The notes beneath the pieces were generated by a model. That model worked only from the letters and a program-made list of their open reading frames with translations. It was not told the origin of the DNA and made no database searches. 64,000 bases of DNA from Ilyobacter_A sp963668015 (GTDB lineage: Bacteria; Fusobacteriota; Fusobacteriia; Fusobacteriales; Fusobacteriaceae): contig CAXXCR010000033.1 in the NCBI GenBank assembly GCA_963668015.2, forward strand, positions 9,745 to 73,744, given 5' to 3'. The translations under genes were made by a program, and so were the position numbers. The number at the start of each line of letters is the position of its first letter. The stretch's first letter is position 1. Shown in pieces: positions 1 through 8,565 of this stretch.

Positions 1-435
1 GGAATATTTTCAGCTATAGCCATAGGTATTCATAACTTTCCAGAAGGATTAGCAACATTTGCTTCGGCCATTAAGGATCCTACTCTAGGAATTTCAATAG
101 CGATAGCAATAGCTATACATAACATACCTGAAGGGATAGCTGTATCTGTACCGATATACTATGCCACAGGAGATAAGAGAAAAGCATTTTTCTATTCATT
201 CCTATCTGGTTTTTCAGAACCAGTGGGAGCTTTAGTCGGATACATTCTGCTTTACAGATATTTTAATGATTTTGTATTCGGTATACTTTTTGCAGGTGTT
301 GCAGGCATAATGGTATTTATATCATTGGATGAATTGCTTCCTGCAGCACAGAGATATGGAGAGCACCACCTGTCAATCTATGGACTAGTGAGTGGAGTGG
401 CTGTTATGGCAGTAAGTCTCTTACTTTTTGTATAA
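1..435 (+). CDS. ZIP-family (ZupT-like) metal transporter, 3' part
   Basis: The gene is open from the first base, so its start lies outside the window. The visible 144 residues are the C-terminal half of a ZIP divalent-metal transporter, an inner-membrane importer of zinc and similar ions. Two copies of the metal-binding helix signature are visible, HNFPEGLA near the start and HNIPEGIA about 30 residues later, as in ZupT. Hydrophobic helices follow, and the protein ends in a membrane segment. Family membership is near certain; the transported metal is inferred. A different, full-length ZIP gene lies at 62164-62898. Confidence 0.9.
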   Translation, partial: GIFSAIAIGIHNFPEGLATFASAIKDPTLGISIAIAIAIHNIPEGIAVSVPIYYATGDKRKAFFYSFLSGFSEPVGALVGYILLYRYFNDFVFGILFAGVAGIMVFISLDELLPAAQRYGEHHLSIYGLVSGVAVMAVSLLLFV

Positions 436-474
436 ATGAATTATTTATATTTTAAAAGAAATATTATCTTTAAA

Positions 475-515
475 TGGATAGGCTACAATAATTAATAACT
501 TACCTATCTATTTTT
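475..515 (+). terminator. Hairpin terminator after ZIP gene
   Basis: A GATAGG/CCTATC stem with a loop of about 20 nt is followed by a run of T. It is a weak-to-moderate intrinsic terminator for the ZIP gene; a second, tighter hairpin follows at 564-589. Confidence 0.45.
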
Positions 516-563
516 TATATTCAAATTTTAAATTAAAATAATTAAATATAATCTATCTAAATT

Positions 564-589
564 AGGTACTCCAAAGAGTGCCTTTTTTG
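564..589 (+). terminator. Intrinsic terminator
   Basis: A seven-base-pair stem (AGGTACT against AGTGCCT, one G-T pair) has a six-base loop and is followed by TTTTTT. It is the better of two terminators between the ZIP gene and the flavodiiron protein gene. The rest of 436-791 is AT-rich and holds only the short repeat at 609-629. Confidence 0.65.
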
Positions 590-608
590 TGAATAAAATT
601 TAGGTGTT

Positions 609-629
609 ATTACACTTAGACCTTGGTTA
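609..629 (+). repeat. 21-bp repeat, copy 1 (possible regulatory site)
   Basis: This 21-base stretch matches 4880-4900 at 20 of 21 positions (core TTAGACCTTGGTTA). It ends on a TATAAT (628-633), about 160 bases upstream of the flavodiiron protein gene. No good -35 box precedes that TATAAT, so an activator-dependent promoter is possible. This is inference only. Confidence 0.4.
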
Positions 630-791
630 TAATTTAATAGAAAAATCAATTGCAGTATTGAAAATTACATAATATTTTTATAAAAGACTATTCATAGAAA
701 AAGTTAAGTTTGTAGATAAAAAAAAGGAAAATAAAATTTCAAATTGAAAAATATAAACTGTGCCATAAATTTGTTTTAGGGAGGAGTACGG

Positions 792-1979
792 ATGAAAAGA
801 GCAGTTAAGAATAACGTATCCTGGGTTGGAAAGATAGACTGGGAGCTCAGAAAGTTCCACGGTGATGAGTATTCTACACACAAGGGATCAACCTATAATT
901 CATACCTGATCCAGGAGGAGAAAAATGTTTTAATAGATACTGTTTGGATGCCTTATGCAGGTGAATTTATAGAAAACCTATCAAAGGAGATTGAACTAGA
1001 TAAGATAGACTATATAGTAGCTAATCACGGAGAGGTTGATCATAGTGGTGCACTGCCGGAGCTGATGAAGTTAATTCCAGATACTCCGATATACTGTACT
1101 CAGAATGCAATAAAATCTCTAAAGGGACAGTATCACCAGGACTGGAATTTCGTTCCAGTGAAGACAGGTGATAAATTACCGATAGGTAATGACAAAGAAC
1201 TGGTTTTCGTAGAAATGAGGATGCTGCATTGGCCTGACAGTATGGCTACATATTTGACAGGAGACAATATACTCTTTAGTAATGATGCCTTTGGGCAGCA
1301 TTATGCCAGCGAGTATTTATTCAATGATCTGGTAGATCAGTGTGAGTTGGAAAAAGAAGCAATGAAGTACTACGCAAACATACTTACTCCTTTTAGCCAG
1401 ATTTTAAAGAATAAGTTAAAAGAGGTAATGGCACTGAATTTGCCTATAGATATAATTGCAACCAGCCACGGAGTTATATGGAGGGATAATCCCGGTCAAA
1501 TAATAGAAAATTACAGTAAATGGTGTGATAACTACCAAGAAAACCAAATAACGATACTGTACGACACTATGTGGAACGGCACCAAAAAAATGGCTGAGGC
1601 TATAGTTGAAGGAATCAAGCAAGAGGATAAACAAGTAGAGCTTAAACTATTTAATATATCCAAGTCCGATAAGAACGATATGATAACCGAAATTTTCAAA
1701 TCTAAAACTGTTGTCATGGGATCATCTACCATAAACAATGGAATTTTAAGTTCTGTAGCTGCAATTTTGGAGGAAATGAAAGGGCTTAAATTTAAGAATA
1801 AAAAAGCTGCTGCCTTTGGATGTTATGGTTGGAGCGGTGAGTCTGTAAAAATAATAACAGAAGACTTAAAAAAATGTGGCTTTGAAATAGTAGATGATGG
1901 CCTCAAAAATCTATGGAATCCTGACGAAGAACAGACTAAACACTGTATAGAGTTTGGTAATAAGATAGCTAAACTTTAA
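792..1979 (+). CDS. Flavodiiron protein (FprA type)
   Basis: This is a cytoplasmic A-type flavoprotein that reduces oxygen to water or nitric oxide to N2O using electrons from rubredoxin or another donor. The N-terminal beta-lactamase-like diiron domain carries H79-x-E81-x-D83-H84, with further ligands in the MLHWPD, SNDAFGQH and ATSHG motifs. From about residue 255 a flavodoxin domain begins (ILYDTMWNGTKKMA). The 395-residue length is that of the simple two-domain form, without a fused rubredoxin. A GGGAGGAG ribosome site sits just before the ATG. Hcp and a ferredoxin follow on the same strand, consistent with an oxygen/NO stress set. The oxygen-versus-NO preference cannot be read from sequence. 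Confidence 0.95.
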   Translation: MKRAVKNNVSWVGKIDWELRKFHGDEYSTHKGSTYNSYLIQEEKNVLIDTVWMPYAGEFIENLSKEIELDKIDYIVANHGEVDHSGALPELMKLIPDTPIYCTQNAIKSLKGQYHQDWNFVPVKTGDKLPIGNDKELVFVEMRMLHWPDSMATYLTGDNILFSNDAFGQHYASEYLFNDLVDQCELEKEAMKYYANILTPFSQILKNKLKEVMALNLPIDIIATSHGVIWRDNPGQIIENYSKWCDNYQENQITILYDTMWNGTKKMAEAIVEGIKQEDKQVELKLFNISKSDKNDMITEIFKSKTVVMGSSTINNGILSSVAAILEEMKGLKFKNKKAAAFGCYGWSGESVKIITEDLKKCGFEIVDDGLKNLWNPDEEQTKHCIEFGNKIAKL

Positions 1980-2114
1980 TTATGATTTAGAATAAAATAT
2001 TTTGTACATATCATTTCTTACTTTTTTACTAAAAAATTAAAGGAGTTTTCTGAAGTATAAAGTAAACTAACTAGGTGGTATATATTTTTTTAATTTAAAT
2101 AGGGAGGTAGTTAT

Positions 2115-3821
2115 ATGTCGATGTTTTGTTATCAGTGTCAGGAAGCTGCTGCAGGGAAAGGATGTACTATAAGAGGAGTTTGCGGAAAGACTCCGGAAGA
2201 GGCTAAGCTACAGGATGTACTTCTTCATGTAACTAGAGGAGTTGCGCTTCACAGTTCTGTTTTAAGGGAAACCGACGAGATCGGTGAGGATATTGACTAT
2301 TTTATCCTAAATTCATTATTCATGACTATCACTAACTCAAACTTTGATGACGATGCTCTTAAAGCACAAATTAAAGCTGGAGTTGAATTGAGAGATAAAT
2401 TGAAAAAAATATGTGAAGAGAAAAATCCAAAAGGGCTTATGAAGCTATTTAAAAGAAAAAAAGAGTGCACTTGTGAAGATGACAAGTTCAATAAACTTTT
2501 AGATCCTGCTTCTGATTTTGCAGACGAGAAAAAACTTTTTGGAGAACTTGCTGATAAAGCGGGTGTAATGAGAACTGCAAACGAAGATGAGAGATCGCTA
2601 AAGGAAATGATAGTATACGGATTAAAGGGAATTTCTGCTTATACAGAGCACGCTTTCCATCTCGGATTTAAAAATAGAGATATTGTTAAGTTTATGGAAA
2701 GAGCCCTTTTGGCTACAGATGACCCTGATATATCTGTTGATGAACTAATAGCATTAACGCTTGAGACAGGTAAGTATGGTGTAGAGGCAATGGCACTTTT
2801 AGATAAAGCCAATACAGAGACATATGGAAACCCTGAAATAACTAAGGTAAATATCGGGGTAGGCAAGAACCCTGGTATATTAATTTCTGGTCACGATCTT
2901 AGAGATATGGAGCAACTTTTAGAGCAGACAAAGGGAACTGGTGTAGATGTATATACTCACTCTGAGATGCTTCCTGCAAATTACTATCCTGCCTTTAAGA
3001 AGTATGATAACTTTGTAGGTAATTATGGTGGGTCTTGGTGGCACCAGACCAAGGAATTTGAAACATTTAACGGGCCAGTTCTGTTTACAAGTAACTGTAT
3101 AGTTCCTCCAAGAAGCGGGGCTCTTTCATATAAGGATAGAGTATTTACTACAAATTCATGTGGTATGGATGGATGTACCCACATTGAAAAAGGTCCTGAC
3201 GGCAAGAAAGATTTTACCGATATAATAGAGATGGCTAAAAAATGCCAAGCTCCTGTTGAAATAGAAACAGGTGAAATTATTGGAGGATTTGCCCATAATC
3301 AGACTCTTGCTCTTGCAGATAAAGTTATAGAAGCAGTAAAATCTGGGGCTATAAAGAAATTTGTTGTTATGGCTGGTTGCGATGCTAGGATGCAGGACAG
3401 AAAGTACTATACGGAGTTTGCAGAAAAGCTTCCGAAAGACACTGTAATACTAACAGCTGGATGTGCTAAATATAGGTATAATAAACTTCCGCTTGGAGAT
3501 ATAGGAGGTATACCGAGAGTTCTTGATGCTGGTCAGTGTAACGACTCCTATTCATTAGCTGTTATTGCGATGGAGCTGCAAAAAGCATTTGGACTTGATG
3601 ACATAAATGATCTTCCAATAGCGTATAATATAGCTTGGTATGAACAAAAAGCAGTAATAGTACTGTTGGCGTTACTTCATCTAGGGATTAAAAATATCCA
3701 CTTGGGTCCTACTCTACCAGCATTCCTATCTCCGAATATTGCGAATGTGTTAGTGGATAAATTTGGAATTGCAGGAATTACAACAGTGGAAGAAGATATG
3801 AAAATTTTTGGAATTGAATAA
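2115..3821 (+). CDS. hcp: Hybrid-cluster protein (hydroxylamine reductase)
   Basis: This cytoplasmic enzyme holds a [4Fe-4S] cluster and a unique 4Fe-2O-2S hybrid cluster. It reduces hydroxylamine in vitro and is thought to act as an NO reductase in vivo. The N-terminal cluster cysteines are C5, C8, C17 and C23 (CYQCQEAAAGKGC then GVC), the spacing of the class found in anaerobes. Hybrid-cluster ligands are visible in SNCIVPPRS, NSCGMDGC and AGCAKYRY. The 568-residue length is normal. A GGGAGG ribosome site precedes the start. It lies between the flavodiiron protein and a ferredoxin that may be its electron donor (20 bases downstream). Confidence 0.96.
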   Translation: MSMFCYQCQEAAAGKGCTIRGVCGKTPEEAKLQDVLLHVTRGVALHSSVLRETDEIGEDIDYFILNSLFMTITNSNFDDDALKAQIKAGVELRDKLKKICEEKNPKGLMKLFKRKKECTCEDDKFNKLLDPASDFADEKKLFGELADKAGVMRTANEDERSLKEMIVYGLKGISAYTEHAFHLGFKNRDIVKFMERALLATDDPDISVDELIALTLETGKYGVEAMALLDKANTETYGNPEITKVNIGVGKNPGILISGHDLRDMEQLLEQTKGTGVDVYTHSEMLPANYYPAFKKYDNFVGNYGGSWWHQTKEFETFNGPVLFTSNCIVPPRSGALSYKDRVFTTNSCGMDGCTHIEKGPDGKKDFTDIIEMAKKCQAPVEIETGEIIGGFAHNQTLALADKVIEAVKSGAIKKFVVMAGCDARMQDRKYYTEFAEKLPKDTVILTAGCAKYRYNKLPLGDIGGIPRVLDAGQCNDSYSLAVIAMELQKAFGLDDINDLPIAYNIAWYEQKAVIVLLALLHLGIKNIHLGPTLPAFLSPNIANVLVDKFGIAGITTVEEDMKIFGIE

Positions 3822-3841
3822 ATATAAATAGGAGGGATAAA

Positions 3842-4021
3842 ATGGCTTATATAATCAACAAAGAGGAATGTATTGCTTGTGGAGCATGTGAACCAGTATG
3901 TCCGGTTAGTTGTATATCAGAAGTAGAAGGAGGTAAAAGAGAAATAGATGCAGGTGCCTGCATAGACTGCGCAGCGTGTGCAGGGGTTTGTCCAGTTGAC
4001 TGTATTTCTCCAGGAGAATAA
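3842..4021 (+). CDS. 2[4Fe-4S] ferredoxin
   Basis: This 59-residue clostridial-type ferredoxin carries two [4Fe-4S] motifs, CIACGACEPVCP and CIDCAACAGVCP. It carries low-potential electrons in the cytoplasm. It begins 20 bases after the hcp stop with its own AGGAGG site, so it is probably co-transcribed and may serve as electron donor to Hcp. That partnership is inferred from position. A terminator follows at 4085-4122. Confidence 0.93.
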   Translation: MAYIINKEECIACGACEPVCPVSCISEVEGGKREIDAGACIDCAACAGVCPVDCISPGE

Positions 4022-4084
4022 AGTTAAATTAGTAACTATGCTATAATTTTAGTTTAAGAAATAGAAGAAGAAATCAACTTTGTA

Positions 4085-4122
4085 AAAGGCCGTAGACGAG
4101 GTTAGTAGTCTACAGCCTTTTT
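4085..4122 (+). terminator. Intrinsic terminator after hcp-ferredoxin
   Basis: The stem AAAGGC-GTAGAC pairs with GTCTAC-GCCTTT (one bulge) across a ten-base loop and runs into TTTTT. Confidence 0.75.
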
Positions 4123-4231
4123 ACATGAAAGCCTTAATTTATTAAATAAATAGTAAAAAAGTAACAGATGTTACGGATTTTTTAATTGTAATTATATAAA
4201 ATAAGTGTATAAATTTTAGGAGGGGATAAAA

Positions 4232-4378
4232 ATGAAAAAATTATTAGTTTTTGGAATTTTAGTAGTGGGAATAACAGCATATGCAGTGGAAAATGAAGTA
4301 GAACAAGGTGATAGATTATCAAGGGTGACTCAATATAGACTGTTCGAAGATTACGGAAATAGAGAATCTGATTTTTAA
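4232..4378 (+). CDS. Small exported protein of 48 residues
   Basis: The product begins MKKLLVFGILVVGITAYA, a classic signal peptide with a lysine start and hydrophobic core, and a likely cleavage site after AYA. About 30 charged mature residues ending RESDF follow. A strong AGGAGGGG site lies seven bases before the ATG. The family is not recognised. It is immediately upstream of, and probably transcribed with, the cupin gene. It is too short for most gene finders, but its ribosome site and signal peptide make it credible. Confidence 0.6.
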   Translation: MKKLLVFGILVVGITAYAVENEVEQGDRLSRVTQYRLFEDYGNRESDF

Positions 4379-4412
4379 ATTATTAATATAAAACAGAAAG
4401 GAGCAGAATTTT

Positions 4413-4727
4413 ATGAATATAGTTAATTTAAATGAGTTAAGCGGAATAGCTAAAGGAAAACTGGTAGAAGCGAGAAAGATCCCTTCTGATTTTTCAGCTC
4501 AAGCGGTTAATATCGTATTACAGCCTGGAGGAGCACTTCCTACTCATACAACACCGGTTGACGTAATATTTTATGTAATAAAGGGAACAGGAATAGTTGA
4601 AGTAGGAGATGAAAAAAGAGAAGTTTCGCAAGGGATGTTTATAGACAGTCCAGCAAATATTCCGCACGGCTGGTACAATGAAAGTGAGAAAGAGTTATCT
4701 GTGCTGGTAATAAAGCTTTTTAAATAA
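4413..4727 (+). CDS. Cupin-domain protein
   Basis: This 104-residue protein has a single small beta-barrel cupin fold. Motif 1 appears around residues 39-60 (GGALPTHTTPVDVIFYVIKG, with an H-x-T in place of a classic HxH) and motif 2 around residues 75-88 (FIDSPANIPHGW). Such proteins bind a metal or small ligand in the cytoplasm. Its role here is unknown, and its distance from the hcp set does not fix it. A ribosome site (AAAGGAG) precedes the ATG. Confidence 0.85.
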   Translation: MNIVNLNELSGIAKGKLVEARKIPSDFSAQAVNIVLQPGGALPTHTTPVDVIFYVIKGTGIVEVGDEKREVSQGMFIDSPANIPHGWYNESEKELSVLVIKLFK

Positions 4728-4747
4728 ATACAAGTTTAGTTTAGCAT

Positions 4748-4777
4748 AAAAAGGTGACACTTAAAGTATCACCTTTT
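4748..4777 (+). terminator. Intrinsic terminator after cupin gene
   Basis: AAAAAGGTGA pairs with TCACCTTTTT around a short loop and is followed by more T. Confidence 0.8.
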
Positions 4778-4879
4778 TATTTTTTATCAGTGAAAATTTA
4801 CGAAATTAATAATATATGTTTTAGTGAATAGAATCTATAGGTTGTGCGCTTGACATGATACATCACCATATTGAAAAAT

Positions 4880-4900
4880 ATTACATTTAGACCTTGGTTA
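4880..4900 (+). repeat. 21-bp repeat, copy 2
   Basis: This is the second copy of the sequence at 609-629, with one mismatch. It lies about 95 bases upstream of the toxin-antitoxin pair, with no other gene in between. Confidence 0.4.
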
Positions 4901-4995
4901 AAGTGTAGTGTTTTAGATATGAAAATAATTATATAGAAAAATTCCTCTTGATTTTATATCGTATATGACATATAATGTGTATAGAGGTGATTTTA

Positions 4996-5349
4996 TTGTA
5001 CAACATAGATTTTTACGTTAAGGAAAATGGTAAGATTCCTGTGCAAGAATTTTTAGATAGCCTTCAAAAGAAAATGCTTGCTAAAGCATTAAGGGAGATA
5101 AAATTACTCCAGGAAAACGGTAGAGATTTAAGAGAACCTCACGTTAAGTATATGAAAGATGGTGTATATGAATTAAGAGTTAAAGCTGGATCTGATATCT
5201 CTAGAATATTTTATTTTTTCTTTTCAAATGAAGATATAATTTTGACTAACGGTTTCATAAAGAAAACCCCGAAGACCCCGCAGAGAGAGCTAAAAAAAGC
5301 TTTTGAGTATAAAGATGATTATATTAGGAGGAGCAACGATGAAATTTAA
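4996..5349 (+). CDS. HigB/RelE-like toxin (phage Gp49-like family)
   Basis: The protein has about 117 residues and resembles the Gp49-like/HigB branch of the RelE superfamily, which are ribosome-dependent mRNA interferases. Visible family features are the N-terminal YNIDFYVKENGKIPVQEFL, a central helix, and YELRVKAGSDISRIFYFF with basic and aromatic catalytic-face residues. The TTG at 4996 is chosen because a GAGGTGA site lies just before it; an ATG at 4975 would place that site inside the coding region. The 3' end overlaps the antitoxin by 11 bases, the usual toxin-first order of HigBA. Confidence 0.88.
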   Translation: MYNIDFYVKENGKIPVQEFLDSLQKKMLAKALREIKLLQENGRDLREPHVKYMKDGVYELRVKAGSDISRIFYFFFSNEDIILTNGFIKKTPKTPQRELKKAFEYKDDYIRRSNDEI

Positions 5350-5620
5350 TGATTATTTAAATGAAAAACTAAAAGACCCAGAAATAAAAAAAGAATATGA
5401 TATGCTTGCTCCAGAATATGAAATTATTACAGCTATTATAAAAGCTAGAAAAGAACTAGGTATGACTCAGTTAGAGCTGGCAAAAGCAATCGGAACAAAT
5501 CAAGCACGTATTAGTAAGCTAGAAAAAGGTACATTGAATCCTAGCTTAGACTTTTTGAAAAGAATTGCTGAAGGGTTGGGGCAAGAGCTTCATATTTCTT
5601 TTGTACCTAAACATGGATAA
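5339..5620 (+). CDS. HigA-like antitoxin, XRE family
   Basis: This 93-residue protein has an XRE-type helix-turn-helix at about residues 35-85 (KELGMTQLELAKAIGTNQ then RISKLEKGTLNP). It would neutralise the upstream toxin and repress their shared promoter. ATG 5339 is preferred because of the AGGAGG site seven bases upstream. The start lies inside the toxin gene, indicating translational coupling. It is followed by a terminator at 5646. Confidence 0.9.
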   Translation: MKFNDYLNEKLKDPEIKKEYDMLAPEYEIITAIIKARKELGMTQLELAKAIGTNQARISKLEKGTLNPSLDFLKRIAEGLGQELHISFVPKHG

Positions 5621-5645
5621 AAAATAATATATAATTTCAGACTAT

Positions 5646-5671
5646 AAGGCGCTCTTAAGGAGTGCCTTTTT
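5646..5671 (+). terminator. Terminator after toxin-antitoxin pair
   Basis: AAGGCGCTC pairs with GAGTGCCTT (one G-T pair) around a short loop, then T-rich sequence. It lies between convergent transcription units and could serve both. Confidence 0.7.
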
Positions 5672-5701
5672 AAATATAATTTTTCAATTTTAGATCTCTA
5701 A

Positions 5702-6088
5702 TTAGTTGAGTACAAGCATTATGATATCCATTATCTCACGTGGGTAACGTCTGAAAAGCTCCCTGGATATGGGAAACTGATCTACGAGGGCTTTATAAAT
5801 ATCGTTGGGAGCCTTGTACTGTTCTGAGATTCTTCCCACAAAATCTATCAAATCAAAATCATATTTTTCGTAGAACTCATAGTACAAGGCTTTAGCCTTT
5901 TGTGATAATCCCTGTAGTTTGCCGTCGCCTTCAGGTGAAAAGTAGTATTTGAGCCTGATCTTCTCCAGCAATTGGCTGCATATAACTTTCATCTCCTCGT
6001 TCTTGCTACGTTTTTCAGCATATTCGAGCAGCAGCTTTATGGTCTCTATCTCCTTTTCGTTTAAAGCTAATATATTGATTACTCCCAT
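5702..6088 (-). CDS. Hypothetical protein downstream of DNA polymerase IV
   Basis: The product is 128 residues, charged and mainly helical, with an N-terminal segment rich in E, K and L and a C-terminal half around FVGRISEQYKAPNDIYKALV. I do not recognise the family. It starts 25 bases after the dinB stop on the same strand and is probably in the same SOS-type transcript. That placement hints at a DNA-damage role, but nothing in the sequence proves it. Confidence 0.6.
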   Translation of the reverse strand: MGVINILALNEKEIETIKLLLEYAEKRSKNEEMKVICSQLLEKIRLKYYFSPEGDGKLQGLSQKAKALYYEFYEKYDFDLIDFVGRISEQYKAPNDIYKALVDQFPISRELFRRYPREIMDIIMLVLN

Positions 6089-6112
6089 AACGGTCCCTTC
6101 TTCCCTTATATT

Positions 6113-7288
6113 TTATCTTGATCTGGCATCCAAGGGGTCCAGTATTACTTTTCTGCCAAAGTTCTGTTTCAATTCACAGGTCAGCTTGAATATCTCTTTC
6201 TTCCTCATAAAGGATTTTTCCTCTCCGAATGACAGCTGGTGGAGTTTATTACCAGTTCTTGTGTTGCTGAGCCTTACTCCTATTTGCCTGATAGGTTTAT
6301 CCAGGTCTACTTTATCTGCTATCTCTTCTATAACTTTGTATATCTCAAGGGGCTCCCTCACTGGATTCTTAACGGTATTGTTTCGTGTTATTCTTTTAAA
6401 ATCTTTGGAATACCTTATTATCAGCGAAACCGTATACGCTGATTTACCGTCTTTTTTCAGCTGCCAGCTGGCTTCTTCTATCCGCCTTACAATTCTTTTT
6501 AAAACCTCTTTTCTGCCGAAGATATCCTTCTGAAAGGTCTGTCTGCTGGCATAACCGTCTCTTTTGTAGTATTCTCCAACTACTCTATTGTCTATCCCTC
6601 TTATCATGTTGTATATATTAACTCCTGGCTTCCCAAAATAAAACCTAAGCTCTTCCAGTGAGACCTCTCTCAGACCTCCTAGGGTTTCCTTGTAGAAAAA
6701 CTTTTGCAGCTTTTCAGACATACGCTCCCCTATTCCGTTCATCTTAGTTAGCTTCTTATCAGCTGTGTACTGTATAAAATCCTCCTGGCTTGTGAGCTTT
6801 CCGAAACCGTTAGGCTTATTTCTTTCCGATGCCAGCTTGGCGGATATCTTGTTGTAGCCCAGCCCCACAGAACAGGTACATCCTGTTTTTTTATACATAT
6901 CCTTCTGGATATTTATAGCCAGCTGTTCAGGTGTATTGTGAAACTCATAGGTATAGGTGATATCAAGGTAAGCCTCGTCAAGTGCCACAAACTCATATAC
7001 GTCTGTGTACTCAGCTACAATCTCCCGAAAAATCCCGTTTATTTTTTCGTATTTCCACATACGGGGTGAAACAAGAGTTAGGTTTGGGCACTTTCTCTTT
7101 GCTATATATATGGCCATACCGCTGCCTATACCAAACTTACGAGCCTCATAGCTAGCCGTTGTTATAATACCTCTCTCGGCATTGGGGGGAGCTACCGCAA
7201 TAGCCTTGTTTTTTAACATAGGATTGTCAAGCAGTTCTACAGCAGCAAAAAACATATCAAAGTCAATATGTAATATAATTCTATCCAT
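6113..7288 (-). CDS. dinB: DNA polymerase IV (Y family)
   Basis: This is an error-prone translesion polymerase of about 391 residues. It begins MDRIILHIDFDMFFAAVE, giving the first catalytic aspartate pair. A steric-gate aromatic lies in the same segment, and a second carboxylate motif (FVALDEAYLD) appears near residue 100. The thumb helix-hairpin-helix (MNGIGERMSEKLQKF) and a little-finger domain follow. The start at 7288 is chosen because a GAGGTG site lies just before it. The gene is divergent from a LexA-like repressor, suggesting damage-inducible control. Confidence 0.95.
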   Translation of the reverse strand: MDRIILHIDFDMFFAAVELLDNPMLKNKAIAVAPPNAERGIITTASYEARKFGIGSGMAIYIAKRKCPNLTLVSPRMWKYEKINGIFREIVAEYTDVYEFVALDEAYLDITYTYEFHNTPEQLAINIQKDMYKKTGCTCSVGLGYNKISAKLASERNKPNGFGKLTSQEDFIQYTADKKLTKMNGIGERMSEKLQKFFYKETLGGLREVSLEELRFYFGKPGVNIYNMIRGIDNRVVGEYYKRDGYASRQTFQKDIFGRKEVLKRIVRRIEEASWQLKKDGKSAYTVSLIIRYSKDFKRITRNNTVKNPVREPLEIYKVIEEIADKVDLDKPIRQIGVRLSNTRTGNKLHQLSFGEEKSFMRKKEIFKLTCELKQNFGRKVILDPLDARSR

Positions 7289-7399
7289 AAGCAACACCTC
7301 ATAAAAACCTCTTTTTAAAATTATACGCTTTTTATTATGTTTTTCTAGTTTTATTTTTGTAATACTCTTTTTTATATGAAATAAGGTAGAATAATGATA

Positions 7400-7410
7400 T
7401 ACTAATAGTA
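7400..7410. promoter_or_regulatory. Candidate operator TACTAATAGTA
   Basis: A perfect 5-1-5 inverted repeat lies between the divergent dinB and LexA-like genes and overlaps a possible TATACT -10 box. It is the only good palindrome in this short intergenic region, so it is a plausible binding site for the adjacent repressor. Evidence is positional. Confidence 0.35.
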
Positions 7411-7437
7411 GAAGATAAGGTTTGAATGGAGGTAGTT

Positions 7438-8097
7438 ATGAATTTTCAGGAAGCGATTAAAAAATATATGAAAAGAAGCTCTACTAAGGGGAAAGACCTT
7501 GCAATCAAGTGCGGTATAAGCCCTCAGTATATAACTGACATAAGAAGCGGTAGGAGGACACCTACGTTCCAAGTGCTAAATTCCATACTGGATGAGTTAA
7601 AGATTCTTGAGAATGAAAGATATGAGGTTTTAGAACTGTGGAAAGAAACTAAGGATGAGAACTACTCCAGAAGCAACGCCAAAGGGGTAGACGGTGAAAT
7701 CATCGAGCTACCTGTGGTAGGAAGTGCCAGTGCAGGACCGGGTAAGCTGAACTTTGAGGATCCTGAAAAACATCTATCTGTGATAACATGTAACGGGATG
7801 AGTTACTCTAAATGCTTTGTCATGGAGGTAGAGGGTGACAGTATGGAACCAAGGATACGTAACGGCTCTGAGATAATCGTGGATACAACTAGGATCGAAC
7901 TGGAGGAGAATCTTAATAAGATAGTGGTAATCACCCTAAACGGCGAGGCGTATGTCAAGGTTTTGAAATTAAGTAAAAATAAGCTGATATTAGAGAGTAT
8001 CAATGACAAATATCCTAATATTTCTATAAGGAGTACAGATGATTTTAATATCGTAGGAAGAGTTGTAGAAGTAAGATATAGGGAAGTATTGAAATAA
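7438..8097 (+). CDS. LexA-like self-cleaving repressor (XRE HTH + S24 peptidase)
   Basis: The 219-residue protein has an N-terminal XRE helix-turn-helix (about residues 1-60, GKDLAIKCGISPQYITDIRS) joined to a C-terminal S24 autopeptidase domain. The likely cleavage Ala-Gly is in GSASAGPGK near residue 100. The catalytic serine is in EGDSMEP and the lysine in AYVKVLK. This arrangement resembles phage CI/HdiR-type and LexA-type repressors that cleave themselves on RecA filaments. ATG 7438 is chosen for the GGAGGT site upstream. Divergent placement from dinB suggests it controls that gene and itself. Confidence 0.9.
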   Translation: MNFQEAIKKYMKRSSTKGKDLAIKCGISPQYITDIRSGRRTPTFQVLNSILDELKILENERYEVLELWKETKDENYSRSNAKGVDGEIIELPVVGSASAGPGKLNFEDPEKHLSVITCNGMSYSKCFVMEVEGDSMEPRIRNGSEIIVDTTRIELEENLNKIVVITLNGEAYVKVLKLSKNKLILESINDKYPNISIRSTDDFNIVGRVVEVRYREVLK

Positions 8098-8390
8098 TAA
8101 AAAATGTCAAAAGAACCTTTTTTATATTTATCATTTCAATGGAAAATTTAAGTTATTTTCAAAATTATATGTAAATTAGATTCTTGATAGTAATTAAGAA
8201 GCCTTCTCAAGTTGAGATGATATTAGTTAAAGTATTTGAAAAACTTCTTTTTTGAAAAGGAAATTTTATTTATTTGTAGTAAATTATAGATAGTTATTTG
8301 TCTTTGATGGGTTTTTAATAATTTAGGGGTAAAAATAATTTATTCAAAGACTACTTTATTAGGTTGGTATCATAATAAAGGAGGGAAGAT

Positions 8391-8516
8391 ATGGATAAAT
8401 TATTAGAGCAAATTGGAGAAAAAATTAAAGAAATGGACGCTAAGGATTCCATGCTCACAATGTCAATAGCAGCTCTTGGAACAGTTGCGATAATACTAGC
8501 TAAAAAACAAAACTAA
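8391..8516 (+). CDS. Small single-span membrane peptide, 41 residues
   Basis: The peptide has an amphipathic charged N-terminal half (MDKLLEQIGEKIKEMDAKDS) followed by a hydrophobic segment (MLTMSIAALGTVAIILA) and a KKQN tail. A strong GGAGGG site and a strong terminator (8525-8565) frame it as a stand-alone transcript. The architecture resembles type I toxin or stress peptides, but I recognise no family. About 290 bases without other features precede it. Confidence 0.5.
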   Translation: MDKLLEQIGEKIKEMDAKDSMLTMSIAALGTVAIILAKKQN

Positions 8517-8524
8517 AAACAAAT

Positions 8525-8565
8525 AAAAGGAGGTATCTCAGCCTTAAGCTCAGATACCTCCTTTT
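8525..8565. terminator. Strong bidirectional-type terminator
   Basis: A perfect 14-bp stem (AAAAGGAGGTATCT / AGATACCTCCTTTT) has a 13-base loop, with A-run on one side and T-run on the other. Confidence 0.85.

Noticed and set aside
5949..6533. Plus-strand open frame of 194 codons opposite dinB
   Set aside because: It spans the antisense of two genes and has a hydrophobic, Ser/Phe/Leu-rich composition typical of antisense reading.
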